From positions 39,654,099 to 39,718,098 of the forward strand of contig NC_089744.1 of the NCBI RefSeq assembly GCF_040412425.1: a stretch of DNA of 64,000 nt, given 5' to 3'. The DNA comes from Macrobrachium rosenbergii. Its lineage: Eukaryota; Arthropoda; Malacostraca; Decapoda; Palaemonidae. The position numbers and the translations under genes were made by a program. Below the pieces are notes generated by a model that did not search any database, had not been told where the DNA came from, and was given only the letters and a program-made list of their open reading frames with translations. Shown piece after piece: positions 41,364 through 51,944 of this stretch. Every line of letters starts with the position of its first letter. Positions within the stretch are counted from its first letter, which is position 1.

Positions 41364-43700
41364 ATGTCTGGTTCTAGTTCTGCTAGTTTCCGTGTATGTT
41401 GTATGAGTGATTGTAAGGTGAGGCTACCAAAGTTTGGTAGACCCTCACTCTGTTTGTTTGAGGTGTAGGGGCATGTTTGTCTTATAGATGATCGATGTAA
41501 GGAGTGTGAACCTTTATCGGATGCGAGCTGGAAGTCTTATGATTCGTATGTTCGCAAGTTGGAGCGTGACAGGGTTAGGAGGTCTTCCTCCAGGAGTGTG
41601 TGCAAGAGTCAGGTTATTTCCTCTCCTGATAATCCCAACGTAGTTGATGTTGCACCTGTCCCTGTGGTTTTGCCTTGGGCCCTGATATTGTGTCTGTGGA
41701 GGGTTTGGCCCTGGCGCAGATCATGAAGTTCTATCCGTGCGCTCGAGAACAAAGTGACATCTCTCCAAAGTGCTGTGAAGTGTAGTGCTCCCCAGTGTTG
41801 TGGAGGGGGCGTCAGATCGCCCCATAATGCTTCTAGGCCTGGACCGCTGTCAGACTCCCAGGACTCAGGGGAGAAGGCATGTCGAAAGCCGCAAGAAGGT
41901 TACGGGGGCTTCCACCGATCTGGCGTCCCTTCGGCAGTTCCTGTTGTCGCTTCCCAGGCTGCCAGAGATCGTGCTTGCGGCGCATTCTCAGGACTGCTTT
42001 TCGTCCTCGGCGTCCTCCAGCGCAAGGGGTGGAATTCTCGTAAGGACTCGTCCTCTCAAGAGGAGTTGTGTTCAAGAGGGCGCTGCTCGTCAGTCTTCTT
42101 CGTCGGCTAGTTATTTTGATGCCTTTCCACCGCAGAAGAAGTCTAGGATTTCGTCTGATGAGGATGTTTGAGCGCCCCAGCCGCTCTATGGAGAGAACTT
42201 TTCTTGCTCCTGTGAGGAAGAAGAAGCGTCCCCTCGCCCATCGTCTTCCCATAGGATTGTCTCTCCTCCCAGACAGGATTCTTCACCTTCTAAGAAGATT
42301 TTGTTGGAGATGCAGCGACAGTTGTCTTCTCTTATTGCAGAGAAGGACTCTGCTCCTCGTAAATCGCAAGGACTTGACTTTGCCTGTCAAGAGATCAAGG
42401 AAGTCTCCTTCTCCTGCTCCGCGTTCGTCGTCTCCTTCTCCTGTGTCGTCGCCTTGTCGCCCTGTTAGCTCTCTTGCTCCTCGTCGTGACGCTCGTCAAC
42501 AGGACGCTTCGCGAGCTTCTTCCCGTGACGCTTCGGTCGCCGCTCTTCAGGACGCTTCTGTTCAGGACGCTCGACGGGCGCTCTTCCAGTTTTTGGGCGT
42601 GGCGACTGTGTCGACGCTCTTCAGGGCGCTCTCCAAGGCGCTCCGCTGGGCGTTCCTTCGGTTGCTCTTCAGGGCGTTCCGGGCATTCTGTTTCTTCTGA
42701 GAAAAGAAGATCCCTTCTTCGGATTGGACCTCAAGGCCTTCGTTCCCCTAAAGTGTTGGGTGACTCGGTTGCTTCTCCGGCTGTGGCGGGAGAGGTTTCT
42801 GCCGATTCGGATCCTGCTGAAGTCGAGCTCTCGTCTGCTTCCTCTTCTTCGACTACCAAGTTTTAACCAGCTTGCTTAAGGACTTGTTCGGGACAAGTTT
42901 TAAGCCTTCGGCTCCTCTTTCTCCTCCTTCTCAGCTAGCTTCCTCCAAAGCTAGGAGAGCTCCTGGTTTTTTGAAGATGACTTCTTCGTTGGCGACCAAG
43001 AGGGCTTTCAAGAAAGTCAACATGTGGATGGAGGAACGGAAGTCCCATGGCAAGACCTCTTTCGCTGTGCCTCCGTCTAAGCTTTCAGGCAAGGCTGGTA
43101 TGTGGTATGAGACAGGGAGAAGATCTCAGCCCTAGAGTTCCTTCCTCTTCTCAAGGGGATTTTACCAGTCTTGTCGACGCCTCCGGAGGTCTCATCTGCC
43201 TACTGCTAAGGTTTCTTGGACCTTGTCAGAGACCAGACCATCATCTCAAAGGTCTCTTCCGCACCATGGAGGTGTTTAATTTCTTGGACTGGTGCTTGGG
43301 AGCCTTAGATCTTAAGCTTGAAGCTCGGACTCTATTACTTTGGGGAGCTCTCTAGTGTCCTTAACTGTATGGACAAGGCAGTTAGGGATGGATCTGAAGA
43401 GCTGGCGTCTCACTTTTTGTACGGGCCTCTTAAAGAAGATGGCCTTGTTTTGTGACTTCACTGCTAAGTCTGTCTCTCCTTCGCAAAGGGCAGAATTATT
43501 GTTCGCCCCTTGTCCAACCATCTGTTTCCCCAGTCCTTGATTCGGGACATTTCCGCTAGTCTTAAGGAGAAGGCCACGCAAGACCTGTTGGCTCATTCTT
43601 CTAGACGTCCTCCAGCTCCTTCTTCTTCTTCGTCTGCTTCAGTTTTGTCCACCAGGAAGAAAGAAGCCCTTTCGTGGAGGAACTTCTTCCTCTAGATCGT
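41364..43700 (+). pseudogene. Family B gag-like ORF1, interrupted
   Basis: The start at 41364 (MSGSSSASFRVCC) precedes a Cys-rich finger: C-x-C-C-M-x-D-C, then a Cys near PSLC, then GHVC...RCKEC after a stop at about 41468. The middle is Ser/Arg-rich with degenerate repeats encoding RDASR/QDAS (about 42480-42600). The C-terminal block has NFLDWCLGALDL (about 43275-43310) and LIRDISASLKEKATQDLLAHS (about 43535-43600), which resembles the pre-RT block of other DIRS gag proteins. Several shifts and stops break it. Its role as a nucleic-acid-packaging protein is inferred. Confidence 0.65.
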
Positions 43701-43885
43701 CTCCGCGAGGAAGAGGTTTCACCAGAGGAGAGCCCCCTCTAAACCTAGGGGAAAAAGTGACTTCTTTCACCTCCAGACACCTGTAGGAGCCAGGCTTTTT
43801 ATTTTGCGGAAGCCTGGAGAACACGAGGGGGCGGACGCATGGTCTCTAACTGTCTTAGAAAAAGGTTACAAGATCCCCCTTTCTC

Positions 43886-44770
43886 ATGTTTCCACCCCTT
43901 TGCACGTCGCCCAGGGATCTGTCGCCGTCTTACCACCGAGAGAAGCAACAGATTCTTTTGGACCTCCTGGAGCAGTTGTTAGAAAAAAGAGCCGTGGAAC
44001 AAGTTCTGAAGTTGGATTCTCCGGGGTTCTACAACAGGCTTTTCTTAGTCCCGAAACAGTCGGGAGAGTGGAGACCGGTCCTAGATGTAAGCGTCTTGAA
44101 TCGTTTTATTTCAAAGGACAGATTCAAGATGGAAACGCCTCAGTCGGTTCTAGGGGCCTTAAGACCAGGGGACTGGATGGTCTCTCTGGACTTACAAGAT
44201 GCGTACTTCCATGTTCCCATTCATCCTCAATCAAGGAAGTACCTGAGATTTGTGCTGGGGGGACGAGTCTTCCAGTTCAGAGCTCTCTGCTTCGGTTTGT
44301 GCACCGCTCCCATGATCTTCACGGTGATCATGAAAAACGTTGCGAGGTGGCTTCACCTGGCGGGTGTTCGGGTGTCATTCTACCTAGACGACTGGCTCAT
44401 ACGAGCCTCTTCTCGGGAGAAGTGTCTGGAGGACCTGACTTTCACACTGAATTTGACGAAGTCCCTGGGACTTCTTGTGAACCAAGAAAAGTCCCATCTG
44501 ATCCCGACGCAGTCCATCGTCTATCTGGGGATTCAGATGGATTCAGTGGCTTTTCGAGCTTTTCCATCCCGAGAACGGCAACGGCTTTGCTTAAGCAAAG
44601 TTTTCGTCCTTTCTAGGGAAAGAAACATGCTCGGTGAGGGAATGGATGAGTTTGCTGGGGACCATTTCCTCGCTGGAGAAGTTTGTTTCCCTGGGAGGCT
44701 CCATCTCAGACCTCTCCAGTTTTCTTGGCGGAGAACTGGAGGGACAAGGAGAATCTGGAAGAGATTTTGA
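43886..44770 (+). CDS. Reverse transcriptase domain of DIRS family B
   Basis: An open frame of 294 codons. The order is SGEWRPVLDVSVLNRFI, METPQSVLGAL, SLDLQDAYFHVPIHP (motif A), FRALCFGLCTAP (motif B), SFYLDDWLIRAS (motif C, Asp-Asp) and NQEKSHLIPTQSIVYLGIQMD (thumb side). All motifs expected for RT are intact to about residue 240. After about 44640 one or two one-base shifts appear (SLLGTISSLEKFVSLG lies in another frame), so the natural product, RT joined to RNase H, is interrupted here. The first Met is arbitrary, as the domain opens upstream without a clear start. RT copies the element's RNA into DNA. Confidence 0.85.
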   Translation: MFPPLCTSPRDLSPSYHREKQQILLDLLEQLLEKRAVEQVLKLDSPGFYNRLFLVPKQSGEWRPVLDVSVLNRFISKDRFKMETPQSVLGALRPGDWMVSLDLQDAYFHVPIHPQSRKYLRFVLGGRVFQFRALCFGLCTAPMIFTVIMKNVARWLHLAGVRVSFYLDDWLIRASSREKCLEDLTFTLNLTKSLGLLVNQEKSHLIPTQSIVYLGIQMDSVAFRAFPSRERQRLCLSKVFVLSRERNMLGEGMDEFAGDHFLAGEVCFPGRLHLRPLQFSWRRTGGTRRIWKRF

Positions 44771-44824
44771 CGATATCTCCTTCTGTCAAGGATCATCTGA
44801 AGTGGTGGTTCGACCCCTTGAAGC

Positions 44825-45545
44825 TTGCAGAAGGGGGTTTCTCTTAGCCTTCAGAGCCCCGACCTAGTGTTGTTTTCCCACGCGTCCAGGGAAGGATGGG
44901 GAGCAACACTAGGAGGGGAGGAAGTGTCAGGCACCTGGAGGGGAACAGGTGTCCTGGCACATAAATCTCAAGGAATTGGGTGCTATCTTTCTGGCTCTTC
45001 AATTCTTCGAAGCCCAAGTTGCAGGCAGAATTGTCCAGGTCAATTCGGACAATACCACAGCTCTAGCGTACCTCAAAAAACAGGGGGGTACTCGATCTCG
45101 TTCCCTGTTCATCCTTGCGAGGGAGATCCTGCTCTGGACTCATGCTCGAAGGGTCACTATTCTCACGAGGTTCATTGCGGGAGTGGAGAATATTCGAGCA
45201 GACCTTCTCAGTCGGCAAAATCAGCTGCTACCGACCGAGTGGACTCTTCACAAGGAGGTATGTTTAGAGTTGTGGAGAATTTGGGGACGTCCTCTAGTGG
45301 ACCTCTTTGCCACGTCCAGGACGGCAAGACTTCCCCTTTATTGCTCTCCTGTCCTAGACCCAGGAGCGTTAGCCATAGACGCCCTCCTCTGGGACTGGAA
45401 AGGACTCGACCTTTACGCTTTCCCTCCCTTCAAGATCCTGGGAGAAGTGATAAGGAAGTTTGCAACGTCAGAAGGAGCAAGGATGACTCTAATAGCCCCC
45501 TTCTGGCCAGCAGCGGATTGGTTTCAGAGACCCTGTCCTTCCTAG
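44825..45545 (+). pseudogene. RNase H and connection region of family B
   Basis: LVLFSHASREGWGATLG corresponds to LLFSDASTKGWGAHL in A2, so the first catalytic Asp is replaced by His. A frame change follows, then SWHINLKELGAIFLAL (Glu), QVNSDNTTALAYLKKQGG (Asp) and FIAGVENIRADLLSRQ. The connection WTLHKEVCLELWRIWGRPLVDLFATS and the WKGLDLYAFPPF block are intact in the frame 44949-45545. RNase H would remove RNA from the RNA/DNA hybrid. The His substitution suggests a weakened or dead domain. Confidence 0.8.
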
Positions 45546-45579
45546 TGGACTTTCCAAGAACGCTTCCATTGAGGGTGGA

Positions 45580-46720
45580 CCTTCTCAAGCAGCCGCATTT
45601 CAAGAGGTTCCACCAAAAACCTCTCCGCTCTGAGTCTGACTGCGTTCAGACTATCTCAAAGTTGGCCAGAGCAAGAGGCTTTTCGAGATCTGTGGCAAAG
45701 GCCATCGCCAATGCCAGGAGACCTTCTTTGAATGCGGTCTACCAGTACAAGTGGTCTGTTTTTAGAAGATGGTGCAGGAGTAAAGGAGTTTCTCGTCCAC
45801 GACTCTCTGTACCACAAATAGCTGACTTCCTTTTTTATCTTAGGCATAAGAATAAACTGGCAGTCTCGACTATTAAGGGCTATAGAAGTATGTTATCGGC
45901 AGTTTTTAGGCACAGAGGCCTGGACTTGTGCGATAACAAGGATCTTCACGATCTATTAAGATCCTTCGAGACTGTCAAAATTCCTCAACTCAGGACACCT
46001 TCTTGGAATCTGGATGTTGTCCTGAAGTTTCTTATGTCTAGTAATTTTGAACCTCTGTCTTCGGCTTCCCTCATAAACGTGGAGGAAAGCTGTCTTCCTA
46101 ACGGCTCTGGCGACAGCTAAGAGGATCAGTGAAGTGCAGGCTATTAGCAAACATATTGGCTTTAGGGGTCCTAATGCTGTATGCTCCTAAATCCTTTGTT
46201 CTTAGCCAAGAACGAAAATCCTTCAAACCCTTGGCCCAAATCTTTTTGAAATCAAAGGTTTGACGGAAATACTTGGGCAAGAGTCAGAAAGAGTCTTGTG
46301 TCCTGTCAGGGCTCTTAAGTTCTACTTAGCCAAGACCAAGAATACTAGAGGCTCATCGGACAATCTGTGGTGTTCGGTGAAGAGACCTGATCTTCCCATG
46401 TCCAAGAATGCCTTAGCATTCTTTTTTTAAGAAGTGTTATCAGAGAGGCTCATTCCTCCTGCCTAGAAGGTGACATGAGACTTCTGAAAGTAAAAAGCTC
46501 ATGAAGTTAGAGCTATCGCGACGATGGCTTTCCAAAGAATATGTCTCTGAATGATATTCTTGGTGCTACCTTCTGGAGAAGTAATTCAGTGTTTCGCCCG
46601 CATTACTTGCGGGATGTGAAGACGACATTTGAAGACTGCTCTTCGCTGGGACCGTACGTTTCCGCAGACACTATGTTGGGAGAAGAAGGCAATACTCATC
46701 CTATCCTTTGGGGTTAGGTA
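45580..46720 (+). pseudogene. Tyrosine recombinase of family B
   Basis: The SAM-like N-terminal part (YQYKWSVFRRWCRSKG, QIADFLFYLRHKNKLAVSTIKGYRS) is open. A shift near 46080 precedes FLTALATAKRISEVQAIS (first catalytic Arg, about 46110-46150). KAHEVRAIATMAF (H-x-x-R box) follows near 46500, and RPHYLRDVKTTFEDCSSLGP (Tyr nucleophile) near 46595-46655. Several stops lie between 46190 and 46500. All catalytic residues of the family are still recognisable. It would integrate the circular DNA copy. Confidence 0.82.
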
Positions 46721-47096
46721 GTATTTTTAATCTTGTTGTTGTCTATTTCTGGTTGTTGGGTGGCCATTGAGGTGGACATCCCAATTTTTAGCCTATGCTA
46801 GGTTCTTTTACCTTAGATAGGGCGGTCAGGTGGTTGGTCGTTGCTCCTTCTCCCTCTCTGTATGGTAACATGATCTAGTCCTATTGTGGTCACGCCCCTT
46901 GGACAGGTCATCTGGATCTCTCCAGCTTTATAGGTCCCTACCTTGCTGGAGACTCTGGATTAGCAGAAGCAGGCTTGGGTGACAGATAACCTCAAGTCAG
47001 CTATGCTAACAGGTAAGGAACCAAGGCGTCATTCGCCTACATTTATTTGTTTCCTAAATCCTATTCTGTCTCTTCCCACCTCCTACGGTGGGATTC

Positions 47097-47190
47097 AGCT
47101 ATATATATATCTGGCAGGTAAGTGTCATGAACAAAATGATATTTTAATGATAAAATAAGGTTTGTTCATACTTACCTGGCAGATATATAT
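47097..47190 (+). repeat. Internal complementary region of family B
   Basis: TGGCAGGTAAGTGTCATGAA is the reverse complement of the left outer end. ATAAGGTTTGTTCATACTTA is the reverse complement of the right outer end. The joint falls at about 47136. Confidence 0.88.
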
Positions 47191-47236
47191 ACTTTTAGTG
47201 CCCACCCGCCTCCCCTCTTGAGACAGTGGCACTAGA

Positions 47237-47422
47237 AAATCTGAATAGAAAATGGGAATGGTTCCCGATTCCGCCTCCCAGCGGCGGGAATGAGTACTAA
47301 CCACCTGGCCACACTCGTGCAGCCATGAAGTTTTGAAATTCTGTCGGATTTCGGAGAAATACAGCTATATATATATCTGCCAGGTAAGTATGAACAAACC
47401 TTATTTTATCATTAAAATATCA
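47237..47422 (-). repeat. Right inverted terminal repeat of family B
   Basis: Inverse of 41026-41195, continuing to AAACCTTATTTTATCATTAA...ATCA at its outer end. Confidence 0.86.
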
Positions 47423-47506
47423 TTTTTCCACGCCAGGCGCTAACTCCCAACGCCCCGGCATACGGGAGACGTTTTTGTAAATAGAGGCTCGGCGTTAGAG
47501 GGTTAA

Positions 47507-48242
47507 ACAAAAATACACCCAAACCATCATCCCAAGACACCCAGAGTAACCTTACATTACAATACTTCCCTACTACTATTACTCTTAAGTAGGCTATGTA
47601 CACCACTAAAATGCTTATAACTGCCTTTTTTAACAGTTCATTGCCAAACTTGACAGTTCAAACAAAAATATACCTCAGACTACCATCCCAGAACACCCTA
47701 ATATCATTTCAAAGTCATGGTGCAAAATTAAGTTCAAGCCTACAACTGTTACTCTTAAGTATCCCCTATCATTCAGACACGCACGTTTCTTTGGCCTACG
47801 TAACTTTGCTCATTGTCTGCTCAAACTGTATGTAATGCACTGGGCGTATGTTTTTATGTATATTTTCCTTAGTTGTAAGGTGATTTTGAAACTACATTTA
47901 CTGTACAGGTATGTATTTTAGGATAGTACTACTGTTTAGAGCATATCTAAATACGTGTGTGGTTCAGATTGATGGGACATGTACATACCTCCAAACAGAA
48001 TACTAGGTTTGTTAATTACATCATCTTAGTATTTTCGTGATTACATACATACACATTTATGATAAAAAAATTATTTACTACAGTAACTTGTTATTAATCT
48101 TTGAAATGATATTATTAATATCATTTCAAAGTCATCTTAAACATTTTACCATCGAAAATATATGTGTACGAGAGAGAAAGAGAGATTTTCAGTATCATTC
48201 GTAGCTATTTTATTTAACCACCAAAAAATGGGCAACGTAATG
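47507..48242. other. Body of element E between insertions
   Basis: AT-rich, non-coding. It repeats wording found left of D (AAATG(C/T)TTATAACTGCC and GTTCAAACAAAA...ATACCT), so E itself contains an internal duplication. Confidence 0.5.
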
Positions 48243-48280
<38 letters not shown>

Positions 48281-48288
48281 TAATATAA
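48243..48288. repeat. (TAA)n microsatellite
   Basis: About 45 bp of TAA directly left of the fold-back element F. Confidence 0.92.
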
Positions 48289-48290
48289 TG

Positions 48291-49157
48291 TAATTTAAAA
48301 ATTTATGCATTTCTATAGTAAATTATGTGAAATTTTAAACAGATACATATTCCCAATCTTTACCAAAGCTCTGAAGTGAGGGTGGAGGTTGGACCTGTCA
48401 TATATGTAGGTTATTTGGGGCCTCTGGCCCCTCATGGTGAGACATAATCTCCTCAAATACTCAACTTTCTCACGGGAGAGAGAGAAACGCGCGCTTACTT
48501 CAATCTTTATTTCCTCTCACAAAAAATTAAAAATTCAAACAGCTTGGGGAGAACGTAACAGGTTCCACAGTTCTTTTTTATAATTCCCAGTTCACTCAAA
48601 AATTCACAATAACGGTACAAGCAAGATACAAAACACAATTGGTACATCAATTTACAACTTCAATATAAAAATAGCAAGAAACTCTGAAAAGAACGGGCAT
48701 AAATACGACACAGCACAGGGAATGGGGAACTTCAAAAGGCGTCACCCTTATAAAGGGGCAAAACAATAATTGTTTTACAACACAAACACATATATACCTG
48801 ATTAAACACACTCCACAATTGTCATATAAGTAAAGTTTAGCAATACTGTACTCAGTAAATCTACTTAAATTTCCACATACTGATACAATGTAAACAAATA
48901 GGGAGCGTTCTTTTAGACGCTAAACGTACATTTTAACAAACGTAAACACAAGATCGAGAGCGTTCTTTTGGACAAAAAACATACATTTAACAATATATGT
49001 CAAATATCTGACTGAAGGTCACAGTCAGATATGGACACATATGACAGTCCAACCTCTCCCCCCTCACTTCAGAACTCTGGGAAAGTTTGGGAATGTGTAT
49101 TTGTTTGCTTAAAATTTCACATAATTTACTATAGAAATGCATAAATGTTTTAATTAC
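48291..49157. mobile_element. Element F with ~115-bp terminal inverted repeats
   Basis: The left arm (48291-48406) and right arm (49037-49157) are inverse: TTTATGCATTTCTATAGTAA, TTATGTGAAATTTTAA, CTGAAGTGAGGG, GGTTGGAC and TGTCATAT occur in both. The 630-bp centre is AT-rich and non-coding, with a duplicated GAGCGTTCTTTT motif (about 48903 and 48957). It is a non-autonomous DNA transposon by structure and lies in a TAA-rich site. Confidence 0.8.
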
Positions 49158-49181
49158 AGAATATTATTATTATTAATATTA

Positions 49182-49487
49182 TAGCTGTTTCCATGGCATT
49201 TAATTTATACAGTCTTCTCTATTCTTCTTTCTTTTTTCCTCAGCCTGTAGCTGGTAGATCAGGTTTCCCAAGGACATACAAAGATTTCTGTTTTTTCGGT
49301 TTATTTCCTCTGACGTTTCAAACACGCTCTGGTGTATATTTTCAAAGAGTGAATGGAATGGCATGCCTACGGCTTCTCGAAGCCCTACATATTTTAGAAA
49401 AAAATAGCCGAACATCAACATGGTGAAGGAAACCAAATTTCTCCCTACATCATAAGGGAGAAATTTAAGAAACCAGCTGACGCCGGA

Positions 49488-49563
<76 letters not shown>

Positions 49564-49828
49564 CCTGAACAGCTTATAATCCTGAATAACCGACCCAACA
49601 ACTGTACACCCCCGCTTGCTATATATACCCTTGTAACCTTCATGCCATTTCATTCACTCTGTGAAAATAAATGCCAGAGCGCGTTTGAAATGTCAGAGGA
49701 AATAAACCTAAGAAAACAGAAATCTTTGCATGTCCTTGGGAAACCTGATCTACCAGCTACAGGCTGAGGAAAAAAGGATAATAAGAATAGAGATGACTGT
49801 ATACATTAAATGCCATGGTAAAAGCTAT
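49182..49828. mobile_element. Fold-back element G with ~185-bp arms
   Basis: The left arm (49182-49365) and right arm (49641-49828) are inverse and highly similar: CCATGGCATTTAAT, CAGCCTGTAGCTGGTAGATC, AGGTTTCCCAAGGACAT, TTATTTCCTCTGAC, CGCTCTGG. The loop holds (GA)n at 49491-49560. Frames of 77 and 147 codons inside are products of the palindrome and the GA run. A transcript would form a long hairpin. Confidence 0.85.
49491..49560. repeat. (GA)n microsatellite in the loop of G
   Basis: About 70 bp of perfect GA. Confidence 0.95.
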
Positions 49829-49865
49829 GATTTTTATGCAGCTGCCCTCAGAGAAGGTCTCCTCC

Positions 49866-49912
<47 letters not shown>
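49866..49912. repeat. (TTA)n microsatellite
   Basis: About 47 bp of TTA just left of MITE H. Confidence 0.93.
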
Positions 49913-49918
49913 GCAGTA

Positions 49919-50273
49919 CAGTAAACCCCCTGTATTCGTGTTCTCACGATTTGCGGACTCACGTATTCGTGGATGTCTCTGTGGAATGTATCTACCCATT
50001 ATTCGGGGAAGATTCGCCCATTTGCAATATTTTTCACTGAGAAATATTCACTAATTACTGTATTTTCATATCATTTTCATGACTAAATGCACTTTTTTTT
50101 TATAAAACTAATAAAATACTCAGGTATAAGCATTTTTAGATTGTTTGTTTTGTGTTTAAACTATCAAAATAGGCAGTTCTAAGTGTTTTTAAAGGGGTTT
50201 TAAATATTCCCGGATTTTAGCTATTCGTGGGGGTGTGCAGTACACATCCCCCGTGAATACAGGGGGTTTACTG
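49919..50273. mobile_element. MITE H, 355 bp, Tigger/pogo-like, intact ends
   Basis: The left end CAGTAAACCCCCTGTATTCG and the right end CGTGAATACAGGGGGTTTAC-TG are inverted. Each is flanked by TA (49917-49918 and 50274-50275). Subterminal blocks repeat the 'TATTCGTG' and 'ATTCGGGG' wording. It has no coding capacity. Internal similarity to element E suggests a shared autonomous parent. Confidence 0.88.
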
Positions 50274-50857
50274 TATTATTATTAATATTTGAAAATTAGT
50301 ACTTATTATTAGGTAAATCATTTTTGTTCTGACACAATATACAAACCCGAGGTCCTTTACATTAGGATTACTTTCAGGCGTAGACTGGAAACAGCCGTTG
50401 AACTTCAAACAAGGTGGTTAAGCAGTTAACTACCGTCCAGGAGACGGGAATACTGCCTACCCGGATGTAAACATTCCAATTTGCTTTCTGCCGTCGTGGA
50501 ATGCAGACGTTGTTCTTCGCTCTGCCTGACTGCCCTTTTTCAACCTTTTGGTGGGAAAATTCCTTTTTTGTTTCGAGAATGAATGTTGACAAACCTTCTA
50601 AACCCTCCTATCCCCAGCATGTGTGTCCTGGTGTGGGAAGCAAGTAATTTAATACCTTTCGTTCCAGCGTCGACGCAGACCCACGCCCTTTGCCCAACTT
50701 GCAGGGGATGTGTGTGTTCACGCGACGCTCCTTGTAGCGAGTGTTGCTCCTAGTCTCCCGAGCAATGGAAGAGGTTTGAAGGGAGGAGACGCTACTGCCG
50801 GAAGCCGGCCAAGGAATCGTCCGAGGGTAACGCCCCCGACGACTCCAGTGGTGGCTA

Positions 50858-51766
50858 ATGTGTCGGGTTCGTTTCTCCCTCCCTGCGAACTTCCCCTGCT
50901 TGCTCCCTCTCCCTCAGGTGAGGACTCTCCCTCCCCTTCCTCATTCGTTTCATCGGGTGTGGAAGGGCGTGGGGGGGTGGTTGATCAGGACATCCTCTTG
51001 GGTCTGTTCTCGAGCTGGAGGGGAAATTTTTCCCCCAGAGCAAGCAGAGACTTCCCAGTTTAACCCGACATTTTCCTCAGGTTTAGGGGTGGATACTGAC
51101 CAGGTATCAGACCTGTCCTCGGCCTGCTTACACCTGGGTCTACCTGGCGTTCCGTCACTGGAGGCCCTGATATCTCATCTGTCTGGCGCTCCAATAACAA
51201 CGCATTCGGCTACCACTACCACCACCATGTCTGTCACCATGTCTGCTTTCACCAAGCTGCCTGGGTTCGTGGCTTCACACCTGGACACCCAGGTTTCGGC
51301 TTCCCCTGCCTCTCACCATTCTGTACTGTTGCCTCCTGGGTTCCTGGCCCCGCTGTCACGACCTGAGCCTTCCTACATGGTGACGTTGACGGTGCTGTAT
51401 ATGACTGTTCCTGCCCCTGTTGCTGACCCTGGCCCATTTATGACTATGGTTCTGGCTCCTCGCTTCCCTGTCTCTCAGCCCGGCTTGACTACTGACACGC
51501 CTCCCATGGGACACTCTGAGGTACTGATGAGTGACAATACCACGGTAGTGGCATACGTCAAGCAGGGGAGCCTAGTGTCCCTCCCACTCCACCAGTTGAC
51601 AATGCAGGTGCACGAGTGGGCAGTGGCTCACTTGGTAGAGCTGTCAGCCAGGTACATTCTAGGCAAGAAGAATGTCGTGGCAGACAAGCTCAGCCACCAG
51701 AATCAAGTGATAAGAACGGAATGGTCCCTGCACTTGGAAGTGATGGAAAGGCTTTTCGACCTGTAG
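50858..51766 (+). pseudogene. In-frame gag-RNase H fusion ORF of A4
   Basis: A 302-codon open frame. The homologous gag start is the ATG at 50579, but a frame change separates it from this frame. Residues about 1-215 are gag (SHLSGAPITTHSATTTTTM, PVADPGPFMTMV). At TPPM|GHSEVLMSDNTT (about 51508) it passes directly into RNase H, followed by HEWAVAHLVELSARYILGKK and the WSLHLEVMERLFDL connection, then stops. The junction falls at ATG, present in both parental sequences, which suggests a microhomology deletion. Retention of an open frame could be chance. Confidence 0.75.
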
Positions 51767-51944
51767 GGGGCGTCCAACCATCGACCTGTTCGCCACCCGG
51801 CACAACAGAAAACTCCAGGTCTTCTGCTCGGTCGTGCCAGACCCATGGGCCGCTGCGAAGGACGTGTTCCAGTACCCGTGGGACAACCTCGATGTTGATG
51901 CCTTTCCTCCTTTCTGCCTGATTTGCCAAGTGATCAGCCGAGTG

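Larger units (their letters stand above)
41026..47422 (+). mobile_element. DIRS family B element, structurally complete
   Basis: About 6.4 kb. The left terminal repeat (41026-41195) is inverse to the right one (47237-47422); both hold TACCTGCCAGATATATAT, CTCCGAAATCCGACAGAATT and the AGTACTCATTCCCGCC block. The internal complementary region at 47097-47190 defines the exact outer ends. Order: gag, RT, RNase H, tyrosine recombinase. RT is in one open frame, the other domains need a few frame corrections, and divergence between the two terminal repeats is small. It is the youngest-looking element in the nested stack. Confidence 0.9.
39262..47506. mobile_element. Element D, TTAA-flanked (piggyBac-like) repeat carrying DIRS B
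   Basis: The left terminus TTAACCCTTAAACGCCGA and the right terminus TCGGCGTTAGAGGGTTAA are inverted and each is bounded by TTAA. piggyBac-type elements duplicate TTAA and begin with CCY. D's body is 39262-41025 plus 47423-47506 and consists mainly of a 385-bp tandem repeat. No transposase is seen, so it would be non-autonomous. The assignment to piggyBac is inferred from the ends alone. Confidence 0.6.

Noticed and set aside
48242..48290. Target-site duplication of element F
   Set aside because: TAA repeats on the left and ATT repeats on the right make any duplication indistinguishable from microsatellite sequence.
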